From: Streptomyces adelaidensis
GTDB lineage: Bacteria > Actinomycetota > Actinomycetes > Streptomycetales > Streptomycetaceae
DNA length: 58,312 bases
Assembly: GCF_016598475.1 (NCBI RefSeq)
Contig: NZ_JAEMUX010000055.1
Coordinates: 1-58,312 of the forward strand
Reading direction: 5' to 3'
Each line of letters starts with the position of its first letter. Position 1 is the stretch's first letter. A program made the position numbers and the translations under genes. Below, piece after piece: positions 23,410 through 33,135 of this stretch. A model generated the notes under the pieces. It was not told the DNA's origin, did not search any database, and saw nothing but the letters and a program-made list of their open reading frames with translations.

Positions 23410-25815
23410 ATGACGCACACCGACGCGGGCACCGGCCTCGATCCTGTGCACCCCACCGCGCCCTCCCTCCGGCTCGACGGGCGGGCGCGTGGGTTGACGG
23501 CCGCCGAGGTCGCGGAGCGGGTGGCCCGTGGCGAGGTCAACGACATCCCCGTACGGAGCAGCCGCTCCACGGTGGACATCGTCCGCGCGAACGTCTTCAC
23601 CCGGTTCAACGCGATCATCGGTGTGCTCTGGCTGATCATGCTGTTCGTGGCGCCGTTCCAGGACAGCCTCTTCGGCTACGTGATCATCGCCAACACCGGC
23701 ATCGGCATCATCCAGGAGTGGCGGGCGAAGAAGACCCTCGACTCCCTCGCGGTGATCGGCGAGGCGAGGCCGACGGTCCGGCGGGACGGAGTGGCCGCGG
23801 CGGTCTCCACGTCCGACATCGTGCTGGGGGACCTCATCGAGATCGGGCCCGGCGACAAGATCGTCGTGGACGGGGAGTGCGTCGAGACCGACGGCCTGGA
23901 GATCGACGAGTCGCTGCTCACCGGCGAGGCCGACCCCGTCGTCAAGAAGCCCGGCGAGCAGGTGATGTCGGGCAGTTTCGTGGTCGCGGGCGGCGGGGCC
24001 TTCACCGCGACGAAGGTGGGCCGGGAGGCGTACGCGGCCCAGCTCGCCGAGGAGGCGTCCCGCTTCACCCTGGTCCACTCGGAGCTGCGCTCCGGCATCT
24101 CCACGATCCTCAAGTACGTGACGTGGATGATGGTCCCGACCGCGATCGGGCTGATCATCAGCCAGCTGATCGTGAAGGAGCACGACTTCAAGGACTCGGT
24201 CGCGCGCACGGTCGGCGGCATCGTCCCGATGGTCCCCGAGGGCCTGGTCCTGCTGACCTCCGTCGCCTTCGCGATCGGGGTGATCCGGCTGGGCCGCAAA
24301 CAGTGCCTGGTCCAGGAGCTGCCGGCCATCGAGGGCCTCGCCCGCGTCGACACCGTCTGCCTGGACAAGACGGGCACGCTCACCGAAGGCGGCATGAACG
24401 TCACCGGGCTGCGCTCGCTCAACGGCGCGGACGAGCCGTACGTACGCCGTGTCCTCGGCGCACTCGGCGAATCCGACCCCCGCCCGAACGCGTCCCTCCA
24501 GGCGGTCATCGACGCCTACCCGGACAGCGAGGAGTGGCGCTGCACGGAGTCGCTGCCCTTCTCCTCCGCCCGCAAGTACAGCGGCGCGTCCTTCAGCGAG
24601 GGCGACGGCGAGTCCAGCACCTGGCTGCTCGGCGCCCCCGACGTCCTGCTCCCGGACGACGACCCGGCCCTCACCGAGACCGAACGGCTGAACGAGGAGG
24701 GGCTACGGGTCCTGCTGCTGGCCCGTGCGACCCGAGAGCTGGACGACCCGGAGGTCGCCCTCGGCGCCCGCCCCACCGCCCTGGTCGTCCTCGAACAGCG
24801 GCTCCGCCCCGACGCCGCCGACACCCTGCGCTACTTCGAGGAGCAGAACGTACGGGCGAAGGTCATCTCAGGTGACAACGCGGTCTCCGTCGGCGCGGTG
24901 GCCGGAAAGCTCGGCCTGACCGGCGAGGTCGTCGACGCGCGCCGGCTCCCCGCCGAACGCGACGACATGGCGCGGGCCCTCGACTCCGGCACCGTCTTCG
25001 GGCGCGTCACCCCGCAGCAGAAACGGGACATGGTCGGCGCCCTCCAGTCCCACGGCCACACGGTCGCGATGACCGGCGACGGCGTGAACGACGTCCTCGC
25101 CCTCAAGGACGCCGACATCGGCGTGGCGATGGGCTCGGGGTCCGAGGCGACCCGGGCCGTCGCCCAGATCGTGCTGCTGAACAACAGCTTCGCGACACTG
25201 CCGTCGGTGGTCGCGGAGGGCCGGCGGGTCATCGGCAACATCACGCGGGTCGCGACCCTCTTCCTCGTGAAGACGGTGTACTCGGTCCTCCTCGCCATCC
25301 TGGTGGTCTGCTGGCAGGTCGAATACCCCTTCCTCCCCCGCCACCTGACCCTCCTGTCCACCCTGACGATCGGCGTCCCGGCCTTCTTCCTCGCCCTGGC
25401 CCCCAACAAGGAACGTGCGAGACCCCACTTCGTACGGCGGGTCATGCGCTATGCGATCCCGGGCGGCGTACTGGCCGCCCTCGCCACCTTCGCCACCTAT
25501 CTGATCGCCCGTCACCACTACACGGGCGAGGGCGCGTTGGAGGCCGAGACCAGCGCGGCCACCCTCACCCTCTTCCTGATCTCCATGTGGGTGCTGGCCA
25601 TCATCGCCCGCCCCTACACCTGGTGGCGCCTGAGCCTGGTCCTCACCATGGCCGCCGGCTTCGTCCTGGTCCTCGCCGTCCCCTGGCTCCAGGACTTCTT
25701 CGCCCTCCGCCTGGTCGGCACGACGATGCCGTGGCTGGCGGTCGCCATCGCGGCGGGAGCGTCGGCCCTGCTGGAGTTCCTGTGGCGGTGGGTGGACCGG
25801 CGGTTCCCCGCGTAA
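23410..25815 (+). CDS. P-type cation ATPase, CtpE-like
   Basis: 801 residues. Actuator-domain TGE at 171-173 (LLTGEADPV), helix-4 motif PEGL at 276-279 (GIVPMVPEGLVLLTS), phosphorylation site Asp319 in CLDKTGTLT, hinge TGDGVNDVLALKDADIGVAM, and six C-terminal membrane helices. No N-terminal heavy-metal-binding Cys motif and no CPC in helix 6, so it is not a copper/zinc P1B pump. Length and the PEGLVLL segment match mycobacterial CtpE, which imports Ca2+; that substrate is an extrapolation. The leaderless-type box TACCGT lies 7 nt before the ATG. It is monocistronic. Confidence 0.92.
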   Translation: MTHTDAGTGLDPVHPTAPSLRLDGRARGLTAAEVAERVARGEVNDIPVRSSRSTVDIVRANVFTRFNAIIGVLWLIMLFVAPFQDSLFGYVIIANTGIGIIQEWRAKKTLDSLAVIGEARPTVRRDGVAAAVSTSDIVLGDLIEIGPGDKIVVDGECVETDGLEIDESLLTGEADPVVKKPGEQVMSGSFVVAGGGAFTATKVGREAYAAQLAEEASRFTLVHSELRSGISTILKYVTWMMVPTAIGLIISQLIVKEHDFKDSVARTVGGIVPMVPEGLVLLTSVAFAIGVIRLGRKQCLVQELPAIEGLARVDTVCLDKTGTLTEGGMNVTGLRSLNGADEPYVRRVLGALGESDPRPNASLQAVIDAYPDSEEWRCTESLPFSSARKYSGASFSEGDGESSTWLLGAPDVLLPDDDPALTETERLNEEGLRVLLLARATRELDDPEVALGARPTALVVLEQRLRPDAADTLRYFEEQNVRAKVISGDNAVSVGAVAGKLGLTGEVVDARRLPAERDDMARALDSGTVFGRVTPQQKRDMVGALQSHGHTVAMTGDGVNDVLALKDADIGVAMGSGSEATRAVAQIVLLNNSFATLPSVVAEGRRVIGNITRVATLFLVKTVYSVLLAILVVCWQVEYPFLPRHLTLLSTLTIGVPAFFLALAPNKERARPHFVRRVMRYAIPGGVLAALATFATYLIARHHYTGEGALEAETSAATLTLFLISMWVLAIIARPYTWWRLSLVLTMAAGFVLVLAVPWLQDFFALRLVGTTMPWLAVAIAAGASALLEFLWRWVDRRFPA

Positions 25816-25837
25816 TCGTGGTCCTGGCACGGCCATC

Positions 25838-25861
25838 CGCATATCAGATCTCGGATATCGG
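25838..25861. promoter_or_regulatory. Imperfect palindrome upstream of NCS1 permease
   Basis: ATATC (25841-25845) and GATAT (25854-25858), flanked by CCG and CGG, form a dyad in an AT-rich island 120 bp before the permease start. It may be an operator for a purine- or pyrimidine-responsive regulator encoded elsewhere. Confidence 0.35.
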
Positions 25862-25977
25862 AAGAAAAATTCCGTTGACCGGGAAGTTACCTGCGCGCCA
25901 TCCGGGAGAAATGCCCCGACCGTTCTCTGTACGCGATCGAACGCCGTTGGGGCGGCCCGCGCAGGAAGAGAAACGCC

Positions 25978-27507
25978 ATGACCGGAACGACCGACGCCAC
26001 CGGCGCGGGAACGGGAGACAGAGGTACGGCGCCCGTGGCGCTCCCCGAGGGTTACTCCCCCCGCCTGTACAACGAGGACCTGGCCCCCGCCACCGAGCGC
26101 AAGTGGGGCGCGTTCAGCATCTTCAACGTGTGGACCTCCGACGTACACAGTCTGTTCGGCTACTTCCTGGCCGCCAGCCTGTTCCTGATCGCCGGGAACA
26201 CCTTCAAGTTCCTGATCGGCATCGGCGTCGGATCGCTGATCATCTACTGGCTGATGACGCTGATCGGCAAGGCGGGCGTCCGGACCGGCGTCCCGTACCC
26301 GGTCCTGTCCCGCGCCTCCTTCGGCACGTTCGGCGCGAACGTGCCCGCGCTCGTCCGGGCCGTCGTCGCCACCTTCTGGTACGGCGCCCAGACCAGCGCG
26401 GCGGCCGGCGCGATCGTCGCGTTCCTGGTCCGCTACGACGGCCCGAAGGATCTGCACGAGACGACGCGGCTCTTCGACCACAGCGGCCTGGAGGTCATCT
26501 GCTACCTCGTCGTCTGGGCCGCCCAGCTGCTGATCATCAGCAAGGGCATGGAGACCGTCCGCCGCTTCCAGGACTTCGCGGGCCCGGCGGTCTGGCTGAT
26601 GATGCTGATCCTGGCGGTCGGCCTGTCCGTCAAGGCGGGCACCCTCTCCTTCACCGTCGACATGTCCGACAAGGAACTCGCCACCCTGGCCAAGAGCGCC
26701 ACCGGCCTCGACGTCACCCCCGGCTCGTTCGCCGCGATCGCGGCCATCGCCGCCACCTGGGTGACGTACTTCGCCGCCCTCTTCCTCAACTTCGGCGACT
26801 TCGCCCGCTTCACCCCGGACGAGAAGACGCTGCGCAAGGGCAACGTCTGGGGCCTGCCGGTCAACCTGATCCTGTTCTCGCTGGTCGCCGCCCTGACCAC
26901 GGCCTCCGCCAGCAAGGTCTACGGCGAGGTCATCCTCGAACCGGCCGCCATCTCCGCCAAGTTCGACAGCGCGTTCCTCGTCCTGCTCGCCGCCCTGACC
27001 TTCGCGGTGGCGACCCTCGGCATCAACGTCGTCGCCAACTTCGTCAGCCCCGCCTTCGACTTCGCCAACGTCGCCCCGAAGCACATCACCTTCAAGCGCG
27101 GCGGCCTCATAGCCGCCGTCATCGCTCTCCTCCTCTACCCCCTCCACCCCTGGGACAACGCGCCCAGCTTCGTCAACGCCATCGGCTCGACCATGGGCCC
27201 GATCTTCGGCGTCCTGGTCGTCGACTACTACCTGCTCCGCAAGGCCCAGCTGAACGTCCCCGCCCTCTACAAGGAGGACGGCGAGTACCGCTTCCAGGGC
27301 GGCTGGAACATCCGCGCCTTCGTCGCCGCCGGCATCGGCGCGATCTTCTCCAGCCTCCTGCCGGTCTACGGCCCCACCGAGTACGGCGCGACCCTCGGCC
27401 CGTACTCCTGGTTCATCGGAGTCGGGGTCGCCGGAGCCCTGTACTTCGCGATCAGCGGGGCGAAGAGCCCGCTGACGAGGACGGCGCGGCCGGAGACGGC
27501 CGAGTAG
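25978..27507 (+). CDS. NCS1-family nucleobase/allantoin permease
   Basis: 509 residues, about twelve membrane helices. The start YSPRLYNEDLAPATERKWGA followed by FSIFNVWTSDVHSLFGYFLA is the NCS1 signature; the later region YFAALFLNFGDFARFTPDEK, RKGNVWGLPVN also fits. NCS1 members import cytosine, uracil, purines, hydantoin or allantoin with Na+ or H+. There is no catabolic enzyme next door to settle which. GGAAGAGAAA precedes ATG 25978. A strong hairpin follows the stop. Confidence 0.93.
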   Translation: MTGTTDATGAGTGDRGTAPVALPEGYSPRLYNEDLAPATERKWGAFSIFNVWTSDVHSLFGYFLAASLFLIAGNTFKFLIGIGVGSLIIYWLMTLIGKAGVRTGVPYPVLSRASFGTFGANVPALVRAVVATFWYGAQTSAAAGAIVAFLVRYDGPKDLHETTRLFDHSGLEVICYLVVWAAQLLIISKGMETVRRFQDFAGPAVWLMMLILAVGLSVKAGTLSFTVDMSDKELATLAKSATGLDVTPGSFAAIAAIAATWVTYFAALFLNFGDFARFTPDEKTLRKGNVWGLPVNLILFSLVAALTTASASKVYGEVILEPAAISAKFDSAFLVLLAALTFAVATLGINVVANFVSPAFDFANVAPKHITFKRGGLIAAVIALLLYPLHPWDNAPSFVNAIGSTMGPIFGVLVVDYYLLRKAQLNVPALYKEDGEYRFQGGWNIRAFVAAGIGAIFSSLLPVYGPTEYGATLGPYSWFIGVGVAGALYFAISGAKSPLTRTARPETAE

Positions 27508-27534
27508 AGCGACGCAGGAACACGCACGACGAAC

Positions 27535-27567
27535 GGGCGTCGCGACCGACAACCGGTCGCGACGCCC
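27535..27567. terminator. Bidirectional terminator hairpin
   Basis: GGGCGTCGCGACCG (27535-27548) pairs perfectly with CGGTCGCGACGCCC (27554-27567) around a 5-nt loop. It lies between the convergent permease and secreted-protein genes, so it can serve both. Confidence 0.85.
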
Positions 27568-27586
27568 GCCCGCTTCTACTTCACGT

Positions 27587-28435
27587 CTACTTCACGTCGA
27601 CGTAGTCACCCGTGGCGCTGACCGACGCGGTCGTGGTCGTCCCCGCGAAGCTGAGGCGCCAGTAACCGTCGTACGTGGCGGTGCCGGTGGCCTTCACATT
27701 GCCGTACGCGTCCGAGTACACCGTCTTGATCGTGGTGTACGTGCTCGTGCCGGCCTTGCGGAACTGCAGCTTGACCGGCTGCTTCGCGAAGCCCTTGTAG
27801 GTGTGGCTCTGCCAGTCGGCGCGGGTCAGCTTGCCGGTGGAGGTGACGGTCCTGCCCTTGGTGACGGGCTCCGGCCCGGCGTTGACGATCAGCTTGGCCA
27901 GGCGCAGGACGGAGGTGGAGCCCAGTCCGCCCTGCTCCTTGTAGCCGACCTTGCCGTAGTCGAGGCTGTCGCTCGCGGGATCCTGGCCGTTGAACGCGAT
28001 GGCGTCGGCGCCCGCCTTCCAGACCCCGGCCTGCGAGTTGAGCAGGTCGCCGTCGGCCGGGTGGATGTCGATGGCGCCCTTGCAGGTCGCCGTCGTCGAC
28101 GAGGTGGCGGTGCAGGTGGCGAGGTCCTCCCCGAAGAGCTGCGGGGTGCTGTCGTCGCCGAAGGTGCCCCGGTAGAGGAAGGGCTCGGTGTAGAAGTCGT
28201 CCGCGGTGATGTCGACACCGGAACCGTGCGTCAGCGTGTAGCTCACCGGCACGGCGACCACGGCGGAGGTCCCGACCTTCACCGACTTGGCGACCTTGAA
28301 GTTCGAGAAGCTGACGTCCATCGTGTACGGCGTACCGCTCGTCGCCGCCGAGTCGGCCGCGTGCGCGGCCGGCATCCTGAGGGCGGAGAAGGCCAGGGCG
28401 CCGACGGCGGCGGCCACAGTGGCTCTTGTGCGCAT
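27587..28435 (-). CDS. Secreted protein, paralog of the 28692-29468 product
   Basis: 282 residues. Signal peptide AAAVGALAFSALRMPAAHAA. The mature protein is beta-rich with two parts: an N-terminal Ig-like half (MDVSFSNFKVAKSVKVGTSA) holding a Cys pair (DLATCTATSSTTATCKG), and a C-terminal half with VTKGRTVTSTGKLTRADW, PVKLQFRKAGTSTYTTIKTV and GYWRLSFAGTTTTA. It ends YVDVK. The C-terminal half is the domain common in Streptomyces exported 'calcium-binding' or Ig-like hypothetical proteins. GGGGAA lies 5-6 nt before ATG 28435. It shares architecture and end with the upstream gene, so the two arose by tandem duplication. Confidence 0.85.
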   Translation of the reverse strand: MRTRATVAAAVGALAFSALRMPAAHAADSAATSGTPYTMDVSFSNFKVAKSVKVGTSAVVAVPVSYTLTHGSGVDITADDFYTEPFLYRGTFGDDSTPQLFGEDLATCTATSSTTATCKGAIDIHPADGDLLNSQAGVWKAGADAIAFNGQDPASDSLDYGKVGYKEQGGLGSTSVLRLAKLIVNAGPEPVTKGRTVTSTGKLTRADWQSHTYKGFAKQPVKLQFRKAGTSTYTTIKTVYSDAYGNVKATGTATYDGYWRLSFAGTTTTASVSATGDYVDVK

Positions 28436-28691
28436 GTGTTCCCCAAGTGGAGAAAGAGTGATCGTGGGGCCTGTTGGCCCGGATGATCTGAACACGCCCA
28501 CCTCGACCCGAATCCACCCCCGACACGGATTTGGCCCGGACATGCGCACTCTTGGAACACGGATACGGAACCCTTGGTTCAGCTCTTACGGAAACTTACG
28601 GAAACCGCGCTCGCTTCTTACGGAACACGGAAAAGGCGCCGGCCCCGGGAGAACCCGGAACCGACGCCAAGACCTCTACCGCTGACGCGGC

Positions 28692-29468
28692 TTACTTCAC
28701 GTCGATGGAGTCGCCCACAGCGGTCGCCGCCGCCGTCGTCGACGTGCCCGCGAAGACGTAGCGGTACGTGCCGTCGACGGTCGCCTTGACGGTGGTCTTC
28801 AGGTCACCCGTGGCGGCCGTCTTGACGGTCTTGACCGTCTTGTAGGAGGACGCGCCCTTCGCCTTGAACTGCAGCTGCACGGACTGGCTGCCGAACGAGG
28901 CGTTCTTGCCGGCGTCCCAGCTGGCGCGGGTCAGCCGGCTGGTGACGGTGACGGTCGCACCCTTCGCGACCGGCTCCGGAGCGGCGTTCGCACCGGCGAG
29001 CTGGGCGGCGCGCAGGACCTTGAAGGACTTGGCGTTGTCCTTCTGGATGTAGTTGTTGTCCTTGGCCTGGGCGATCAGCCAGGTCTTCCAGGTGCCGGCG
29101 ACCTTGTTGATGGCGTTGCCGCCGGCCTTGAAGGTGTAGTTCGCCGAGCAGGTCGACTTCGTCGAGCTGACCTTGCTGCACTTGATCCAGGTGCTGCCGG
29201 ACGGGGCGGCGCTGTCCGCGTCCTCGATGGTCTTGCCGTGGAACAGCTGCGCGGCGGCCCGCCACACACCGGAGTTGTCCGTCACGGTGAACTTGAGCGC
29301 GACCGTCTTCTTGCCCGTCGCTCCGACGACGACGGACTTGCCGCCGTTGACGACGATGTTGGAGACCTTGATGTTGCCGACCTTCTCGTCGGCCTGCGCG
29401 GCCGGAGCGGCAAGGCCGGTCAGAGCCAGGGCGCCGGTCACGATGCCCAGAATGGCACGCTTGTGCAA
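28692..29468 (-). CDS. Secreted protein, Ig-like, tandem paralog
   Basis: 258 residues. Signal peptide ILGIVTGALALTGLAAPAAQ. It has the same layout as the 27587-28435 product: strands VGNIKVSNIVVNGGKSVVVG, a Cys pair (WIKCSKVSSTKSTCSANY), then VAKGATVTVTSRLTRASWDA, VQLQFKAKGASSYKTVKTVK and the end TYRYVFAGTSTTA, DSIDVK. TTG 29468 is chosen because GGGGAA lies 5 nt upstream, mirroring the paralog. The lysine-rich mature protein probably stays at the cell surface or in the medium; the role is unknown. Confidence 0.83.
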   Translation of the reverse strand: MHKRAILGIVTGALALTGLAAPAAQADEKVGNIKVSNIVVNGGKSVVVGATGKKTVALKFTVTDNSGVWRAAAQLFHGKTIEDADSAAPSGSTWIKCSKVSSTKSTCSANYTFKAGGNAINKVAGTWKTWLIAQAKDNNYIQKDNAKSFKVLRAAQLAGANAAPEPVAKGATVTVTSRLTRASWDAGKNASFGSQSVQLQFKAKGASSYKTVKTVKTAATGDLKTTVKATVDGTYRYVFAGTSTTAAATAVGDSIDVK

Positions 29469-29701
29469 TGTATTCCCCACGTGGAAGGGACCTCGCGGCA
29501 CGCACGGTCACACGAGATCCGGTCTAGATCTGAGGAGTCGGCGGGCTCCCAGGAGTCAAGTGACACCAGTTACGGCGGTGACTCCTGAGGAAGCCGTCGG
29601 CTCGGGGGATCAGATCCACGAGGGCCGCGAATGGTTGTACGAGTTTCGAACATCCCGTACAGATGTTGCGCAGATCACATCCATTCGCCTCCACACCGCC
29701 C

Positions 29702-32700
29702 TCAGTCGAACCAGCGGTCCCGCTCCAACTCCTCCGTCCGCGACGGGTCTTCAAGCAGCGCGGCCACCTCGAACCGGCGGGGCCACTGCTCGGCCGCCCA
29801 GGCCAGCCCGGCGGCGACGCCCTCCAGCGTGGCGGCGTGCAGCACGCCGTCGCGGGTACGGCGCCAGTCCAACTCCACTCCATCCACGACGAGTTCCTCG
29901 TGCTCGAAGTACGTGGCCGGCGTACGAGGGCCGAGGAGGACCCGTACCGGCTCCGGTACGTCGTGTTCCGTGCCCTCCGAGTCGACCTCGCCCGTCACGG
30001 ACTCGCTGAGCCGCCGCACCTGGAACAGTTCGGCCAACTCGGCGGCCCGGGACGGCCGTACGGGCAGGAGGGGCGTGCCGGAGGTGAAGGGGAGCAGGTC
30101 GGGGGAGTCGACGACGACGGCGTCGGCGGCGTCCACGACCGTCACCTCGCCGTCGACCACCGCGCGCAACTCGTCCGGCAGCGTCACCTGTTCGGGGTCG
30201 AGGTCGGCCAACGCGCCGTAGAGGCCATGGAGTTGGGCGGCGCCGACCGGACGGTCCGGGTCGGCGAGGCGGTCGAGCAGTTCGGCGGCGCCGCCCGGCT
30301 CGTCCAGCAGCGCGGCCACCGAGGTGCGGACGCCCAGCGCCCGCAGGACCTGTTCATCGTCGAAGCCGGTGGCGTCGGCCTCGTCGTACAGGCCCCTGAG
30401 CAGCGGGTCTCCGCCCGCCGCCAGCAGGCCGGCGGGGCGGCGGCCGTCGAGGACCGGGTTGCCGCGCAGCCACCAGGCCGTGTACGGGCGTACGGTCTCG
30501 TGGGTGCCGTCCGGGAGCAGGACGCGTACCGGCTGGACGAGCGCGTCCCGCAGCGGGGGCCGGGCGAGCAGGGCGAGCGCTTCGGGCCAGCGGTCCTCGT
30601 CGACGAGATCGAGGTCACGGACAGCCACCAGCTCGGTCGCGACGGGCGGGACCGGGCTGTCCGAGAAGCGGTCGAGGATGTCCTCGCACCACACGTCCAC
30701 CGCGTCCAGCAGCCCCGCGTCGTCGGGTTCGGCGAAGTCGCCGTCGCGCGGCTCCAGTTCGTCCGGGTCGAGGACGACGTCGGTGGCGCGTACGAGGGCG
30801 AAGTCGGCGAGGACACCGCAGGCGGCCAGCGGCTGTTCGCCCCAGCGGTCGGCCAGTTCGGCGTCCACGTAGGCGAGTTCGTCCTCGCGGATGACCTGGG
30901 CGAAGGGGCTGCCGGGGAGGACGAGTTCACCGGCGGGCGACAGTTCGCCGTCCTCGTCGGGGAGGGCGAGGGCGCCGAGCCAGGGTTCGTCACCGGGGTC
31001 GAGGGCGGCGTCGCGGACGAGGGCGAGGACCAGCTCCGCGAGTTCCTCGGCGTCCGGCCGGCCGTCCTCCTCGTCCCACACACCCCCGTCGTCGTCCAGG
31101 GACGCGGCCACGGCGGCCCGTACCTGCGGGGTGGTGAGCACGGCACGCGGAGTCGCGGGCAGGGCGCCGAGCTTCTCGAGGAGCGGATGCGCGGCGTCCG
31201 GATGCGCGACCTTCAGGCCCAGCCGGGCGAGGGTCTCGGGGGCCGCCTGCGGGCCGTCGGGGGTCGGGAGGAGGACCTGGCGGGGGCCGATCGTCGTACG
31301 GCCGTCCGCGAGGGGCACGGGCAGGCCGGAGAGGCGGTCGGGGTCGACGCCGGCGAGGCTGTCGTAGAGCCGCCGCCACCAGTCGGGCGACTTCTCCAGG
31401 CCCGCGAGCCGGTCGATCGTGTCGCCCAGCGGGAGGCGTGCGACGCCCAATGTGCGCAGCTCCGCGCGCCGTTCGAGCCCGGCGGGCAGCAGGTTGGGCA
31501 GCACGTCGGCGAGGACCCGTACGGTGTCGGCGCCGGCGCCCTCGACGACCTCGGCGTCACGCGGCCGGAGGGACACGGGAAGGTCGTCGTCGGGTTCCGG
31601 CGTCACCGCGCGCGGCAGGAAGGACGTCCGCGGCAGCCGTTCGAGGATCGCCTGGCGCAGGGCGCCGTCCAGCTCGCCCTTCCCGAGCGGGCCGGGCACG
31701 AGGCCGATGATCCCCTCGCCCACCGGCTCCCAGGCGGCGAGGAGCCCGGCGTACGCGTCCGCCGCGCGCTGCACGAGGAAGTCGGTGAGCGGGCCGGGCG
31801 CGGCGTGCCGCCGGGTCGTGTCCAGGGGGAAGGACGCGATGAGCAACGCGGGTACGCCGAGGGCCTCTTCGCTGGGCGTGGGCGCGTGCACGACGGGGGC
31901 GGTGCGGGGGCGGGCGGGGGCGCCGTCGGGCCCGGTCGGCACCGCCCAGGTCACGGACCACTGCGGCCGCAGCCGCTCCTCGACCGGCCGGTCCGCGAGC
32001 AGCCCGGCCTCGATCGCCCCGTGCTCGGCGACGGTACGCCAGCGCGTGTCCCCGTCCCGCGAGTCCTCGACGACGACGTACGCCCCCTCGACGCGCCGCC
32101 GCAACGTCCGCACGGCACCCGGCTCGTCTCCGCTCCCGACCTCGATGACGACCTCGTCGAGGCCGGGCAGGGCGAGGAGCAGCGCGTCGTCGACGCCGTG
32201 CAGCAGCCGCTCGGCGAGATCGGCGGCGGCGGTGTCGCGCAGCGGCAGGATGACGACGGTGTCGTACGACTCCGGAGCGGTGCCCTCGGCCGCGAACGGC
32301 AGCCGCAGCAGGGGCACATGGCCGTCCCGGCGCCGGATCTCGTCGCCCAGGCCAGGGCTGTGCCGGCCGGTGTCGGCGGCGAGCATCCGGGCCTCGGCCA
32401 GTGACCAGCGGATACCGCCGTGCCGGCCGACGACGGCGGGCTCGTCGGTGACGGCGAGGACGGCGGCGAAGCCGACGCCGAAGCGGCCGACCGCGCCGTC
32501 GTGCGAGGTGTCCCGCTTGGCGGACGCGCGGAGCGTGGACAGCGACTCGACGCCGGCCGCGTCGAGCGGGGCGCCGGTGTTGGCGGCGACGAGGACGCCG
32601 TCCCGGAGGGTTAGCCGCAGCCGGCCCGGCACCTTGGCCCGGGCGGCGGCGTCGGCGGCGTTCTGCGCCAGCTCCACGACGAGACGGTCCCGGTAGCCGC

Positions 32701-32842
32701 CGAGGACCAGATCCTCCTCGGCGTTGGCGTCCTCGCGGAAGCGGGCCGGACTGGTCGCCCAGGCGTCCAGCACCCCGCGCCGCAGCCGAGCCGTCCCGAA
32801 CGGATCCGCACCCTCGGCCGCCGGCCGCACGAACTTGCTCAC
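29702..32842 (-). CDS. Large HSP90/sacsin-type ATPase protein
   Basis: 1046 residues. The N-terminal 300 residues hold a GHKL ATP-binding fold as in HSP90 and sacsin: N-box with Asn61 (VVELAQNAADAAARA), DGVLVAANTGAPLD around 81-94 for adenine binding, and the G-box GRFGVGFAAVLAVTD at 119. The remaining 700 residues are unassigned, rich in acidic loops, with no membrane segment. Streptomyces homologues are annotated as chaperone-like ATP-binding proteins. The closest well-studied relatives suggest protein folding or DNA-end related functions, but none is shown. Stand-alone gene. Confidence 0.88.
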   Translation of the reverse strand: MSKFVRPAAEGADPFGTARLRRGVLDAWATSPARFREDANAEEDLVLGGYRDRLVVELAQNAADAAARAKVPGRLRLTLRDGVLVAANTGAPLDAAGVESLSTLRASAKRDTSHDGAVGRFGVGFAAVLAVTDEPAVVGRHGGIRWSLAEARMLAADTGRHSPGLGDEIRRRDGHVPLLRLPFAAEGTAPESYDTVVILPLRDTAAADLAERLLHGVDDALLLALPGLDEVVIEVGSGDEPGAVRTLRRRVEGAYVVVEDSRDGDTRWRTVAEHGAIEAGLLADRPVEERLRPQWSVTWAVPTGPDGAPARPRTAPVVHAPTPSEEALGVPALLIASFPLDTTRRHAAPGPLTDFLVQRAADAYAGLLAAWEPVGEGIIGLVPGPLGKGELDGALRQAILERLPRTSFLPRAVTPEPDDDLPVSLRPRDAEVVEGAGADTVRVLADVLPNLLPAGLERRAELRTLGVARLPLGDTIDRLAGLEKSPDWWRRLYDSLAGVDPDRLSGLPVPLADGRTTIGPRQVLLPTPDGPQAAPETLARLGLKVAHPDAAHPLLEKLGALPATPRAVLTTPQVRAAVAASLDDDGGVWDEEDGRPDAEELAELVLALVRDAALDPGDEPWLGALALPDEDGELSPAGELVLPGSPFAQVIREDELAYVDAELADRWGEQPLAACGVLADFALVRATDVVLDPDELEPRDGDFAEPDDAGLLDAVDVWCEDILDRFSDSPVPPVATELVAVRDLDLVDEDRWPEALALLARPPLRDALVQPVRVLLPDGTHETVRPYTAWWLRGNPVLDGRRPAGLLAAGGDPLLRGLYDEADATGFDDEQVLRALGVRTSVAALLDEPGGAAELLDRLADPDRPVGAAQLHGLYGALADLDPEQVTLPDELRAVVDGEVTVVDAADAVVVDSPDLLPFTSGTPLLPVRPSRAAELAELFQVRRLSESVTGEVDSEGTEHDVPEPVRVLLGPRTPATYFEHEELVVDGVELDWRRTRDGVLHAATLEGVAAGLAWAAEQWPRRFEVAALLEDPSRTEELERDRWFD

Positions 32843-32963
32843 GGTTCCACTCTCCTCCTGCGCCCGCGCCCCACTGGGCGCCGCCGCACGAAAGGTATCG
32901 CGCGGGTGGCTGCGCCGCTTTCGCCGGGAGGGTGCGGTTGTCAGGTGGGTGCGGGTGGGTGGG

Positions 32964-33048
32964 GGTTGTTCGCGCAGTTCCCCGCGCCCCCAAAAAACCA
33001 GGGACGCGCCCGGGGCCTTTCAGGGGCGCGGGGAACTGCGCGAACAAC
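32964..33048. repeat. Dispersed palindrome, inverted pair
   Basis: GTTGTTCGCGCAGTTCCCCG (from 32964) faces its reverse complement CAGGGGCGCGGGGAACTGCG (33021 on) across about 30 bp. The two arms could form a long hairpin in the gap between the HSP90-like and DUF3027 genes. It is the clearest complete member of the family. Confidence 0.8.
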
Positions 33049-33054
33049 CACAAC

Positions 33055-33096
33055 GCACCCGCACCCGCACCCGCACCCGCACCCGCACCCGCACCC
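33055..33096. repeat. Tandem GCACCC hexamer, seven units
   Basis: Seven perfect copies of GCACCC next to the inverted palindrome pair. No coding role; a short simple repeat prone to length change. Confidence 0.85.
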
Positions 33097-33135
33097 GCCG
33101 GAGGCGACACGTGGCGCCGAGTTATCGGGCGAGCC

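Noticed and set aside
24868..27552. 894-codon frame antisense to the P-type ATPase and permease
   Set aside because: Spans two real genes on the other strand; low-complexity Gly/Asp/Val product.
29663..32404. 913-codon frame antisense to the HSP90-like gene
   Set aside because: The Arg/Gly/Val-rich product has no domain; the opposite strand has coherent ATPase motifs.
33055..33096. Possible CRISPR-like array
   Set aside because: Direct hexamer repeats without spacers; no cas genes.
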